This document shows, piece by piece, positions 11,766-30,490 of a stretch of DNA of 64,000 nucleotides (its first letter is position 1; each line of letters opens with the position of its first letter). Under the pieces are notes generated by a model. The model had not been told where the DNA came from and made no database searches. It saw nothing but the letters and a program-made list of their open reading frames with translations. The stretch is taken from assembly GCA_009746045.1 (NCBI GenBank), contig RPFO01000667.1, forward strand, positions 4,310,862 to 4,374,861. Reading direction: 5' to 3'. The translations under genes were made by a program, and so were the position numbers. This DNA is from Mesostigma viride. Its lineage: Eukaryota; Streptophyta; Mesostigmatophyceae; Mesostigmatales; Mesostigmataceae.

Positions 11766-13426
11766 CTGTGACAAAGTAACTAAGTAAGTGCGTGAACATG
11801 CGCTGAAGGCATGCCAAGGAGTAACCGATGAGGTACTTTTCTACGCGGATACTTCACTCACGAAGGCAACCTAGTGGCGCGACTCACTCGCCCAGGTCTG
11901 GAGTCGCAGATAGCAACTCCGGACTATCCAAGACGATTGTACGCCCGGCCATGATGACAGGTGTGGGGGTAGGTTGCATGCTAACCCCCGATTGCCCAGG
12001 AGAATATAAAGGGTCTCCCGGAGCCTGAGTGGTTAGGTGCTTACCCAGGGTTCACACACAACCCACAACTGTGAAAAAACACCACCGGAGAGTGGCCGTG
12101 GCAGTAATTCGGAAATTGTGCTAGATGTTCTACGTGAGCCGGCTCCTGGTGCGTAGGAATGCTGCAAGTTTATTGTACGGCATTAACTTGCGCCGGTGCC
12201 ATGCAGCAGCTGGGGCCAGCCTCCCTGTGTACTATCCAGCAGATGTTATATGAAAAAGACAGATTGACCGATTTTGTACCAGAGCTAGGTTCATAGGTGG
12301 CCACCTTGCCGCCTACCATGGCCAGGAGCCTCCCAGGTGAGGAGAAAGCGTCCTGGCTGGGCGGGCTCGGTGCCAGCTAGCCTATCTGATGTCAAGGAGA
12401 CAACAGCGCAGGCCAGAAATCGGGAGAATCCGGACCATATGGTAGCTTGAGCCTGCCGTTATCTTGTCCGCGTGTTCGAGTCGTTCAGGATGATGAATAT
12501 GAATGGTGATGGAAATGTGTAGCCTTGTGCATTGAAATTATGGCTGGCTTACGTGTAGAGCGACTAGATGACCTAGACGGTGGGGCCGGATACAGCTTGC
12601 TTGATCAGGGCGTGTGTTTCGAGCCACTGGCCGGGAGTGTCTAGGGGTAAGCACCATTGCTGCGATCTGATGTAGCCTATCTGATGTATCCATGTACCTG
12701 ATCGGTGCGGGCCAGGTGCCCGGCTAGGCCCAGGCACGTATGTCTAGGAATGTGGGATACACAGGGCAAAATAGCGTACACCTCCTCAATGCTAATTTAC
12801 AACCTGTATGGAATATTCAGCGGTCTGCATAGCATCTTGTTGACGGCTCCATTGAGCTGAACCTCCCCTTGCATCACCATCCACGCCTCCGCGCCGTAGG
12901 CCAGGACCATCCAAATGATCATTTTTGATCGAGAGTCTTGATGAGGTCGCGTTTGACAGTCAGGGGCAGGGGGCGGTTGCTCCATATCAGCGGTGGTACT
13001 CGTCGAGATTCCCCCAAGCAAGGCCGATCCAGGTTGTCTTCTGCTTCCTAGGCCACGTCAAACTGATCTCTCAAATGCACGGCAAGCATGCACGTCGCTC
13101 AGAGTTGTTCACGCTTACAAAGCTCCAGTGGGGGATGCTAGAGTTGTGGGCTATGGGCGCAGCAATGCCCAGGCCAGCCAGGCCTCTGAGTCTAGCTAAA
13201 TACTAGTATGAATATGTTACTATATAATACTAGTATCAAAATATTACTACATGATACTAATATGAATATTTTAATGAACTTTGCTGCTGTCCGACATCTC
13301 CAATCTGATCAATGGCACCCCCATGGGGCCATGCCTATAATAGCAAACCGTTCCCTACATAGAGAGTACTGTAGATGTCAAGCGCACACAGCGTACGTGG
13401 CAGGCCATCCGCCCACGACCATCCAG
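11766..13426. other. Intergenic region with dispersed repeats
   Basis: No gene is supported. 12390-12590 is a dispersed repeat (own entry). Several tRNA-like box A/B pairs (for example near 12025 and 12607) hint at further SINE remains. The tail of this region, on the - strand, is the 3' flank of the HDHD3 gene. Confidence 0.4.
12390..12590 (+). repeat. Dispersed repeat copy (uninterrupted form)
   Basis: The same sequence occurs at 33816-33875 plus 34422-34570, at about 90% identity by eye. Here the two halves are contiguous ('ggaccatatggtagcttgag'); in the other copy they are split by a 546-bp insertion. Confidence 0.9.
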
Positions 13427-18288
<4,862 letters not shown>

Positions 18289-19252
18289 TGGACAGTATTG
18301 AGCCTAGGTAGCAATAACGATATTGGCTTGTCAGAAAGCTGGACACTGAGGACTAGCCGTCAATCGTGACGGGGATACGAAATATGCTCTTTTAAATGGC
18401 TGCAGCAAGGCGGGGCATTAGCATTACGACAAAAACTGTGTTCCGAGTACCGAGCTTTTCGCGGCTCAGACTAGCCCCTGGCTTGCTACCATTCAATGTG
18501 GTCACAGATCGTGGTACCGGGATCTTAATTGTGTGAAAAACTAGTAAATATTAGCTTGTGGTGCATACTCCGTATTGCTGTGGGCGATTTTGGTCGATGT
18601 AATCCAGTGTCGCCAACTCGCCATGGCGGAGGGCACTGGGCTCTGCGTATTCTGCATGGCCCGTCGAGCCAACTGCTGACAACTTCATCGGAGTTCTACG
18701 TGTTCGCTAACCGCATTGCCACTTGTGTTGCATTGCCAGTAGTTAGCACTCTGTTAGTTAGTAAGTTAGTTGAATGACTTGAATCCCACGCCGCACATGG
18801 GCAGCAGAGTTGTACTCTGTTTAACCTGTGTCAGAACTTAGTAGTTCATTTCCCACGCCTGATAGCAGCATAAGACTTGGTTGTAATTGTCCGCGATACT
18901 GGTCATCGCGGGAAATAATGAAGGTCACTTGCATGGGGGAACGCCCTGTGCGCTGAATAAACTGTGCTGTGCTTTTCGCATTTCATACCATTTTGGTCGC
19001 CATCGGGCAGCGATACATGAATTGGTGGGCTGATACTGTTAATCTTCCTCGATAGCTCTCGCCAAGTAAATATATAAACAGCAAATTGTTTCATGCCCTC
19101 AGCAAATTACTGGGCGATGCTATTTGCCACTTCATTGCTGGCAACTGGGCGTCATAACCGGCACTAGCAAGCCAGGCCCGAGTGTCCAACTTCAAATTAA
19201 GTGGCTATGGCAACTTCTTCTTTTTAGTCTAGAGGCGTGCTAAGCTTGGAAA
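18289..19252. promoter_or_regulatory. Shared upstream region between HDHD3 and CSN4
   Basis: The 964-bp spacer separates two divergent start codons, so it should contain both promoters and 5' UTRs. I see no TATA box at a convincing distance from either gene. The CSN4 start has a favourable context (GGAAAATGGC: A at -3, G at +4). Confidence 0.55.
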
Positions 19253-22200
19253 ATGGCTTCTGTCGCTGAAATCGCTTCTATGAGTGAGCGAGAGGGGAAG
19301 ACGGAAGCCTACAAGGCGATGTTGGACGACATCGTCGCGCGCGAGGCCGTGGAAGAGGGCAAAGCTTTCGTCGACCACAGTTTCGTAACAACAGCAACGC
19401 TAGCTTTGTATCCCGTTTTTGTTACTTTCAGTCTCTTTTTCTAACCGTAATCTGCTGAACCGCGTTGAATTCGTTTGCAGATATTATGTGGCCAGGCGTC
19501 GGGGACGACGACAAATACTGACGTCCAATAGGTTCATTTTTTACGATTCCTTATCTTTTGCAGTGGTGAGCGACGATGTGCCGCTGGTGGTCTCACGCAC
19601 GCTTCTCCATGCGCTAGCCGCGGCGTTGCCAAGGATGTCGGACGAAAACCATAAAGCTTTGGCCAACTACACATTGGAGGTAAATTGCCAAGCCCTCGTG
19701 CTAGAACCGTCATGCCCGAAACTTGCTGACATGGCAAGATTGTCTTGAAGCAAGTCTGGTGGAGCTGTTGAAACACAAGTTTCGCATTAGTCTGAAAATT
19801 GCAGTGACTGCAAACCATGTTGATTGCTTGTTCAAGGTTTCGTATCTCTTGCCCATCAATCAAGGAAAGTAAGGCATGTTCTGAGTATGGAGCATTGCCA
19901 AAGGTAACATGGTAGCAATCAGGTTGGTCTCGAAGGTCTGAGCTTGCTGACATGAATTGTCTGATATGCATCAATGGGAGCCTACAGGGGCAACCACAGC
20001 TCCCATAGCTAGCCAGCACGAGATGTTGTTCCCAGGCAGCAGAAGCTGTTGCTAGTAGCCAGCTCATGCCAGCGGAAGCTTTTGCTAGTCATTCCAAGTT
20101 CCGCAGGGCATTGCACCTTTACTGTTGCAAGCCAGCACGGAGAAGTGCACCAGGGTTGTGGGATTGCGCACACCTTCATTTTTTTTCTCTACTTGCCATT
20201 TTGTCAGCATCTGTGTTGATTGCCTATGAGTACTCTTCTGTACAGCTACCTCGCCCTTCGCCGAGCCTGTGGCAGTTCAGAGAGTTTGTCCAGCTGGTAG
20301 GCTACCCCAGGGCGTGCTGACAAACACGATCGTCCTCACGGCTTGTCGACGTCACCCATCTTTGAACACCGCCTGGAGGCACGTGTGCGTGGCATGTTGG
20401 CCCGGGATGCCTGGGCACATTGGCCCCAGGTACAACGGATTGTGTGATGCAGTTGGTATGTTGGCCTGGTGTACCCACATACATGGCCTGGTGCAGCTGG
20501 AACAAGCTGCATTGTGGCTGTACACATGGGTTAGATCTGAGTGCGGATCGCTGGCGTTGTCTCCCTCCTGCATCTCTTTTCATTCATCTCATAATCACCC
20601 CTACCCCCCCCCCCCCCCGCCCCTCTTTGCAACCCTTTTTCCCCCTCTTTCTCCGCAGGCCATCCTGCCGAAGGCGGTCTCCTTTGAGGAGCAGGCCACG
20701 GTGATGCGCGAGGGGCTGGCCAAGGTGTACGAGAGCGAGGAGATGTGGTCGAGCGCCGCCAAGGTGCTGGGGGGTATCAACCTGGACCTGGGCACGCGGT
20801 GGGTGCTATAAATAGGCGTGTAGATACCTAGTTTTGGCGGCTTCTCGATTGGCCTCATTAAATATCTTCCACGTTCCCTTTTTTAGCAGTTTTCCCGCCC
20901 GCTTTTGTCCTGATGATTTTCCTAATGGTTTAATCTGTCACCGTTCACCAGATGGTTGAATCTGTCACTATTCACCAGATGGTTTAATCTGTCACCGTTC
21001 ACCAGATGGTTTAATCTGTCACTATTTAGCATACTTAGATGATGCGCTGGAGTATGGGCATCCAGCCACCCGATTTGCAACAACACAGCCGCACGCCACG
21101 CGGGACATTAGACTTGAAGAAAAAGTGTTTCCTCGTTCTGCGATGCCGATGACAGTGCACCGCCCAGTCCTTGTGGGTCCTGTGTTTGCTGTGGGAGGCC
21201 GCGGGGTTAGGATGGGAGGGGACACAGAATGGTTAGGAGGGGAGGAGGGCACATATCAGACAGAATGGTTAGAAGGGGAGGAGGGGACACAACAGACAGA
21301 ATGGTTAGGAGGGGAGGACAGGCGGGAAGAGCTGACAGTGGTGGCACGGATCTTCCATCACGCCTTGGTTGGCATGTGAATGGTGAGGGTCAAGCTCGAT
21401 GGAACAAGCCAGTCCTTTTTTTTCCCACTATTCTGATACTAGACTCCCGCATTGTCACGTTGCGGATGTCCCGCCACCCGTTCTAGCATTCCTGCATTTC
21501 CTTTGCCTGGTCGTTTTGCTGTGCCCTGTCCCAGTCTCGTTTCTTCTCGTCTTCTGTTTGCACGTTGCCTCTCATCTGCTTGCGTCTGTTTGCATCTCCC
21601 TTGTATCATCTCCCCTATATCATCTCCCCTATATCATCTCCTTTATATCATCTCCCTTATATCATCTCCCTTATATCATCTCCCCTATATCATCTCCCCT
21701 ATATCATCTCCCCTATATCATCTCCCTTATATCATCTCCCCTATATCATCTCCCTTATATCATCTCCCTTATATCATCTCCCCTATATCATCTCCCTTAT
21801 ATCATCTCCCGTACATCATCCCCCCTATATCATCTCCCTTATATCATCTCCCTTATATCATTTCCCTGATATCATCTCCCCTATATCATCTCCCTTATAT
21901 CATCTCCCCTATATCATCTCCCCTGTACCATCCTCCTGTTATTCTTGCTCTTCAGGGGCATGGATGACGAGTACCGCCTGGACAAGTATGTCAAGATCGC
22001 ACTGCTCTATCTTGAGGTGAGGAGCCGCATGGCGAGAGGACGTACATCATTTTTCATGAGCACGCTGCACTTCCAATCAGCATGTGTGCATGTGTAAGCT
22101 TATTTCAATTTTAGCATTTTTCGCATGCCCATTCTTGTCGCTCTGAGCTTGCTTAGGTTAAGAAGTAGTACTATTACCTGTAGGATGTTTGAGTACTTAA

Positions 22201-25200
22201 GTATTCGTATGCTTGCTTGTTTGAGTACTATATATATGCAGGATGATTCACGGCGCTGTGAAAAGTGAAGAAGAAAAGGGAAGAAGGACCGCGTAGAAAT
22301 GATGGTTTACGTTACTCGTCAGGACGCTACATCTTTCTGCTCTTTATTCTTTTCTCTTTTTGCTTTATACTTCTCAAACGATGTATCCGCTCGCAGGACG
22401 ACGACGCGGTGAGCGCGGAGACTTACATCAAGAAAGCCTCCTTCCTCATGACGGGGTGCAAGGACCCCGCGCTGCAGCTGCAGTACAAGGTGGGTCGAGT
22501 GGGCTGTGTGCGCTGCAGCTGCAGTACAAGGTGGGTCAAGTGGGCTGTGTGCGCTGCAGCTGCAGTGTGAGTCAAGTCTAGTACTTCGTTGTAGTATGTC
22601 AACAAACACTGAAGAACTGGCCATAGCCACTGCGGGAGCCATCATATGATAAACAGGCAAAATGCAGCACTGTGGTACCGACCCCTTTGCCAGTCCGTTG
22701 CTGCCAATGGGTCGCCGCCTCGAGCAAGTCGGCTGTACGACTTGCCTTCTCAAAGTGGCTGTCTTGTTTGTCCTGCTCCTACTCCTGCTCCTGCTCCGGC
22801 TTCCCCTCCTGCTACCGCTCCTTGCCACCTCCTTGCCCTCGCTCCTCACCATCAGGTCTGCTACGCGCGCATCCTGGACGCCAAGCGCAAGTTCCTGGAG
22901 GCTGGCATCCGCTACTATGAGCTGTCGCAGCTGGACACCGCGTCGCTGGGGGCTGGCAGGTGCGCTTGGAGGAGAGGGGGGGAAATAGAGAACAGGGGGG
23001 GGATATTATAATTATAATATTGGAGGAGAGCGGGGGGGAATATTATAATTGTAATATGGGAGGAGAGCAAAGAGGGAATACAGAATAGGGGGAGGAAGGA
23101 GCAGCCTAGGCTAGGCCTTCCGTGGTTATATCGACTGGCCATACCTGTTGCACTCGGTTGGCAGGGGTTGCTTGTGTGATGCCATGTAATTCCTCTCGGT
23201 TTGCCACCGGATAAACCACATAATAAACGAATCGATTAGCATTTGAATACCGCGCATCTCTCTTGTCTGCTTCAGTAACCTGACAGTCGGCTTCTTCCAG
23301 CCTCCACCCCAGCACCCTCCCATTCTGCTTCCTATTCCTCCCTCTTGAATACCCCAAGTGTCATATGTCTAGTGCCCACCCCCCATTCTGCTTCCTATTC
23401 CTCCCTCTTGAATACTCCAAGTGGCATATGTCTAGTGCCCACCCCCCCGTTCATTCCAATCTTCCCTTTTGCCTCCCACATCGCCATCCCCTTGTTGTTC
23501 GCAAGGGCGGGCTGAGGGGGCTTTTTGGGGAGGGGAGAGAAGGTCTTTATGCGCAGATGGTCGTGGTGTTCCCCTGGTGTCGCCCTAGCGTGTGCCAGTA
23601 GGTGAAAATTTTCTTCTAGCAAACGGCACCATTGATTGCGCCATCCATGATTGTGCCATTATTTTTGCTGCTATGTTTTTTCCCAGCCATGTTTATGTGG
23701 CATCTCCATCTCGACCCCCCTTGCACGGTGGTCTATCTTCTCCTATCGCCCATTTTGTTCCCAATGCCTGTCTTATCCTGATGCCTGTCTTATCCTGACC
23801 CCCATTTTGTTCCTAATGCCTGTCTTATCCCTAATGCCTGTCTTATCCTGATGCCTGTCTTATCCCTAATGCCTGTCTTCTCCCAATGCCTGTCTTATCC
23901 TGACCCCCATTTGGTTCCTAATGCCTGTCTTATCCCTAATGCCTGTCTTATCCTAATGCCTGTCTTATCCTGACCCCCATTTGGTTCCCAATGCCTGTCT
24001 TATCCTGATGCATGTCTTATCCCTAATGCCTGTCTTATCCTGATGCCTGTCTTATCCTGACCTCCATTTTGTTCCTAATGCCTGTCTTATCCTAATGCCT
24101 GTCTTATCCCTAATGCCTGTCTTATCCTAATGCCTGTCTTATCCCTAATGCCTGTCTTATCCCAATGCCTGTCTTATCCTGACCCCCATTTTGTTCCTAA
24201 TGCCTGTCTTCTCCCTAATGCCTGTCTTCTCCCTAATGCCTGTCTTATCCTGATGCCTGTCTTATCCTGACCCCCATTTGGTTCCCAATGCCTGTCTTAT
24301 CCCTAATGCCTGTCTTATCCCTAATGCCTGTCTTATCCCTAATGCCTGTCTTATCCCTAATGCCTGTCTTATCCTGATGCCTGTCTTATCCTGACCCCCA
24401 TTTGGTTCCCAATGCCTGTCTTATCCTGATGCATGTCTTATCCCTAATGCCTGTCTTATCCTGATGCCTGTCTTATCCTGACCTCCATTTTGTTCCTAAT
24501 GCCTGTCTTATCCTAATGCCTGTCTTATCCCTAATGCCTGTCTTATCCTAATGCCTGTCTTATCCTGACCCCCATTTGGTTCCTAATGCCTGTCTTACCC
24601 CTAATGCCTGTCTTATCCCTAATGCCTGTCTTATCCTGATGCCTGTCTTATCCTGACCCCCATTTGGTTCCTAATGCCTGTCTTATCCCTAATGCCTGTC
24701 TTATCCCTAATGCCTGTCTTATCCTGATGCCTGTCTTATCCTGACCCCCATTTGGTTCCCAATGCCTGTCTTATCCTGATGCATGTCTTACCCCTAATGC
24801 CTGTCTTATCCCTAATGCCTGTCTTATCCCTAATGCCTGTCTTATCCTGACCCCCATTTGGTTCCCAATGCCTGTCTTATCCTGATGCATGTCTTACCCC
24901 TAATGCCTGTCTTATCCCTAATGCCTGTCTTATCCTGATGCATGTCTTACCCCTAATGCCTGTCTTATCCCTAATGCCTGTCTTATCCTAATGCCTGTCT
25001 TATCCTGATGCCTGTCTTATCCTGACCCCCATTTTGTTCCTAATGCCTGTCTTATCCCTAATGCCTGTCTTATCCCTAATGCCTGTCTTATCCCTAATGC
25101 CTGTCTTATCCTAATGCCTGTCTTATCCCTAATGCCTGTCTTATCCCTAATGCCTGTCTTATCCCTAATGCCTGTCTTATCCCTAATGCCTGTCTTATCC

Positions 25201-28200
25201 CTTATGCCTGTCTTATCCCTAATGCCTGTCTTATCCTGATGCCTGTCTTATCCTGACCCCCATTTTGTTCCTAATGCCTGTCTTATCCCTTATGCCTGTC
25301 TTATCCCTAATGCATGTCTTATCCCTAATGCCTGTCTTATCCTGATGCCTGTCTTATCCTGACCCCCATTTTGTTCCTAATGCCTGTCTTCTCCCTAATG
25401 CCTGTCTTATCCCTGATGCCTGTCTTATCCCTAATGCCTGTCTTATCCTAATGCCTGTCTTATCCCTAATGCCTGTCTTATCCCTAATGCCTGTCTTATC
25501 CCTAATGCCTGTCTTATCCCTAATGCCTGTCTTATCCCTTATGCCTGTCTTATCCCTAATGCCTGTCTTCTCCTGATGCCTGTCTTATCCCTGATGCCTG
25601 TCTTATCCTAATGCCTGTCTTATCCCTAATGCCTGTCTTATCCTGATGCCTGTCTTATCCCTGATGCCTGTCTTATCCTAATGCCTGTCTTATCCCTAAT
25701 GCCTGTCTTATCCCTAATGCATGTCTTATCCCTAATGCCTGTCTTATCCTGATGCCTGTCTTATCCTGACCCCCATTTTGTTCCTAATGCCTGTCTTATC
25801 CCTAATGCCTGTCTTATCCCTAATGCCTGTCTTATCCCTAATGCCTGTCTTATCCCTAATGCCTGTCTTATCCTGACCTCCATTTTGTTCCTAATGCCTG
25901 TCTTATCCTAATGCCTGTCTTATCCCTAATGCCTGTCTTATCCTAATGCCTGTCTTATCCTGACCTCCATTTTGTTCCTAATGCCTGTCTTATCCTGATG
26001 CATGTCTTACCCCTAATGCCTGTCTTATCGTATACATCAGGATGCCCTTCTAGTTTGTAACGTCTTTTGTTCCGTGTCATTCCTAATGCCTATTCCTTAT
26101 GCCCGTCGTATTCTTAGTGTCCGTGTTTCTAACGCCCATCTACTCCCAACACTCTTGTTTCCAACGCCCACCATGTTCGTAACGCCCACATTATGCCAAC
26201 ACTCCTCTGTATTCATATGCTCCAAATCCTAGTAACAAATTGTTCATCGGGGCGGGACGACCCAAACCCCATCGTACCGCAGATCACAGTACCTTACACC
26301 GCAGGCTGTACACTACGTGCACCCGTCACAAGCGCTTCCTGCACCCGTCACGGGCGCCTCCCCTCCTGTGCCATGCGCTTCGTCCCCTGCCTCGCGCATA
26401 TCCCCCCCTTGATTTGTGCGTTTCCCCGCGCCTGCCTCATGCGGTTGCCCCCCCTACCAGAGCGCTTCTCCGCACCTGTCTCAAACGCTTAATCCCCTGC
26501 CCCCCTATGTTAAACGCTTAATCCCCTGCCCCCCTGTGTTAAACGCTTAATCCCCTGCCCCCCTGTGTTAAACGCTTAATCCCCTGCCCCCCTGTCTCAA
26601 GCGCTCCCCTCCGCACCTGTCTCGTGCGCTTTTTCCCCTGCCTCCCTTTTCCGCAGGTCGGTTGACGCGTCGGAGCTGGAGCAGGCGCTGACCGCCGCCA
26701 TCAAGTGCGTCATCCTGGCGGGCGCCGGGCCACAGCGATCGCGCATGCTTGCCACGTTATACAAGGTAAGGGCAGGTTGCGGCGCGTGCTGGCCACGATG
26801 TACAAGGGGAGGGCAGGGTGCGGCGCGTGCTGGCCACGCTGTACAAGGTAAGGTGGGGCGCGTGGTGTACTGTACAAGGCAGGCGCGCTCAATGCTGCAC
26901 AATAAAGCATCCTGCGCGTGGTGTACTGTAAAAAGGAAAAAAAAAAAAAAGGCGCGCGTGGTGTATTTCACAAGGTAGTGTGTGGCGCGAGTCAGGGGGT
27001 GTCGTGCCAGCTGTGGGGTGTAGACGTGGTTTCTGGCTACCGGCCACCAATGGCCTCGCTGGTCATGCCTTTGACGCCGCAGTGGTCGTTTTCGGCAGGG
27101 CACTCATGTACAGATTATCCGTGGCAGCCTTTCCTTAATTTAAATCAACGCGCGCAAAAGGTCGCGACATGGCTTACCTGTTCCCCCCGCTTGATTGATA
27201 CATGCCTCGTGGGTGTACTGAAGAGAGCTTCATATCCACTTCATTACTTGCCTAATGGAGTTTTATCCTGGGTCCGTACATGTATCCTGGCCACTTGCGT
27301 CCTATTGTCTGGCCTCTGCTTGCAGGATGAGCGGTGCGCGCAGCTCGCCATGTTCAGCATCCTGGAAAAGGTGGGCTATGCAACAGATGTGATGCTGACT
27401 TTGCTCGTGCACGGGCAGACGTTGGACTTGACGAAACGTTCAGGTAACTTGTTCAGGTTTCCTTTCCTTGTAGGTAAGCTATTGGCACCGTATCTTAAGC
27501 AGTTATGGCCACATTGAGGGCACTGTCGCCAGCGGTCGCTCTCCGCTTGCCTGCGGACACCTCATGGGAAAGGAATGCGTTGCCCTGTGAATGATGACCT
27601 TCACCTTGGAAGGCTCAAACGAGTAATGCTAACAGAGCGGTGAGTGTGTGGGTGTCCGCTGCCCATGCCCATGCGCATGCCCCATATCTGGGAACGCTTG
27701 TTTGCAGTCTTTCGCTGGTATACTAGGTGAGAGCGAAATGTGTAGGCGTGAACACAAATGCTGCAGGCACGGAGAATATAAAGCCAGAGGAGTGAACTAA
27801 GAATGGGAATGAAATTAATTTATTTTCGTTCATGACTGGCCTTCTTTCCCATTCTATTTCTATTTGGAGCGCATCTTGTGCCCTGAGATAAGAGTCTCAT
27901 TTTGACATGGTACAATATGTTTCTAAACTTCTCCGCTTCTTCATTTGTACGCGGAGCGCATTAATAAATTGATAATCACACAGACTGCGCATCCTGCATC
28001 CTGCACCCTGCACCCAGCACCCTGCACCCTGCACCCTGCACCCTGCACCCTGCACCCTGCACCATGCATACCGCACCCTGCACCCAGCACCCTGCACCAT
28101 GCATACTGCATACCGCATACCGCATACCGCATACTGCCTCCTGCCTCCTGCCTCCTGCCTCCTGCCTCCTGCCTCCTGCCTCCTGCCTCCTGCCTCCTGC

Positions 28201-30433
28201 CTCCTGCCTCCTGCCTCCTGCCTCCTGCCTCCTGCCTCCTGCCTCCTGCCTCCTGCCTCCTGCCTCCTGCATCCTGCATCCCGCATCCCGCATCCTGCGC
28301 TCGGATACAAGAGTTGCAGTTTGACAATGTATCTTCATCAATGTCCAATATATCTTGGAACCACCCCGTCCCCCCAGGTTTACATGGAGCGCATCTTGTG
28401 CTCGGATACAAGAATCGGATACAAGAATCGTTGTTTGGCAACGTACGCGAGGTCTTGGACCCGTCCCCCCCCCCCCCCCCCAGGTGTACATGGAGCGCAT
28501 CTTGTGCTCGGATACAAGATGTAGTTTGAAATTGTACAATATATCCTGAAATCAACCTCCCCCCCGTCCCCCCCAGGTGTACATGGAGCGCATCCTGCGG
28601 CCTGACGAGGTGGCGGCCTTCTCCGAGACGCTGGCCCCCCATCAGAAGGCGCTGCTGGCGGACGGCTCCACGGTGCTCCACCGCGCGGTCATCGAACACA
28701 ACCTGCTTGCATGCTCCAAGCTGTACGCCAACGTCAGGTAGGGACGGCTGTCTCGATTCCTTTTTGCCCGGGTGGCCAGGTGCCCAGTGTGGTGTCATAG
28801 CTCCATTGCAACGTCAGTTAGGATGGGTGGCCTAGGAATGATGCCAGAAGTTGTGCGTGTTCAGATGCTGCTAGTCCTTGCTCAATGATATCTCCAATCA
28901 TCTCCAATAATCTCCAATCTGTACGCCAATGTCAGGTGTCGCACAATGGCGCCATAGCTCTACGCTATAGTTGTTATGTCCTTGCTTGCCACCCACCGAT
29001 TTGCTTGTTGTGCTGTTTTGTGCCAGGGCATCTCACGCCCTTTGTTTTAGAGTAATTCTTCTTTGGATTCAGATTGATTCTTCCTTTGTTTCAGAGTGAT
29101 ACCTACGGTGCGTTCGTCACCGCTGTCTGGCTGCTTGCCACTTGCAACTCATCGTCAAGAATCTGATGAGCCTGAATCACGCGTTGCTGTCTGTGGCTGG
29201 GCGGCATCGCCCTCGTCCCCCTGCCTGCACCTCTGCGTGCTGGTTCCTGGGGGACTTGCCCTCGCCCACCTGTGGCTGGGTTGTGCTCGCCCACGTGCCT
29301 ACGGTGGGATTTGTTACTGCTGCGCGCCATCACCAGCTTTGATGAGCTGGGCGTGCTTCTCGGCATCACTGCCAAAATGGTAGGGAGACCATGTTGCCGT
29401 TGGAGTGCTGTCCCGTTTATGCTGCCATCCCCTTCCTCCCCCCCCCCGCCCCCATCTTTTGACACGCTTCCCTTTTGAGTGCTCTTCCCTTTTGAGCGCT
29501 GTTCCCTTGGGACGATATCCCCTTCCGAAGTGCCAAGGTCTTCTGGCCCTTGGGGGCGTGGTTCCCCCAAGGGAACAGCCTGTTGCCTTTTGGGTGGGCC
29601 GTGGTGAGAGTGGGGGGGATCGTTACCGCTGCGGATGAGCAAGTCACATGCGCGGGGAAGCCTCCAGGCACTGAGGTGATAGCACCCAGATGGAGACGCG
29701 AGGACTTTTTTTGAAGTCCCCTTTAGCAAGCCCCCGTGAGCCACGCTCCATTCAAGTGCTGTTATGTATGTAGTACTAATGCCATCAGCTGTGCTATACA
29801 GCTGTGACTATACAGGTGCGCTGCAAAGTCCCAAGTAGTATACAGATGAATGGTGGCCCCCGTGTACAGCAACCCCCTCCTTAAGAGCACATCCTTATTT
29901 GTTTCTTGTGGCTTTGAGCTTGATGGCGTGTGGTCTGGTGTGTATTATGCCGTGCGGTCTGGTGTGTATTATGCCGTGCGCTATGGCCGGCCCTCCTGGC
30001 CGTGAGAGAAGCGTGGGCAAGGGGCGCCCTCCCCGTGGCATATTAAGGGCCCATGGTACCTGTTTCCGATATGATGTAGCTGGCTGGGGCTTTGTACCCT
30101 CTGCCTTCTAATGCACGTGTGTATATATGCTATTCCTTTGTGGTGTGCACCACTCTGTGCGCCATGGTGTGCATTATGCGATTCGCTCCTCTGCTGTGTG
30201 CACCATGCCGGCCATGATGTCATTCGGCTACGGGCCATGTTGCGCATCATCCCGCGCATTGCATCCATAATCGTGACGCGGCAGGCGGAGCAGATCGCCG
30301 CGCGCATGGTGACGGAGGACCGCATGAAGGGCTCCATTGACCAGGTGGGCCAACCCCAAGGTGGTGCATCGTCGACGATGAGTTCGCTAGTGAAAAGTAC
30401 AATGAATGATGGATTTCTGTGTATGCATCTTGC

Positions 30434-30490
<57 letters not shown>

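Noticed and set aside
23760-26030. CRISPR-like appearance of a regularly repeated 18-mer
   Set aside because: Units are contiguous with no unique spacers, the context is a eukaryotic intron, and no cas genes exist. It is a minisatellite.
27941-28798. 285-codon - strand frame across the heptamer minisatellite and antisense of CSN4 exon 9
   Set aside because: The frame is antisense to a confirmed exon and otherwise follows the repeat composition.
29103-29744. 213-codon - strand frame within CSN4 intron 9/exon 10
   Set aside because: It is antisense to CSN4 exon 10 and its product has no domain or normal composition.
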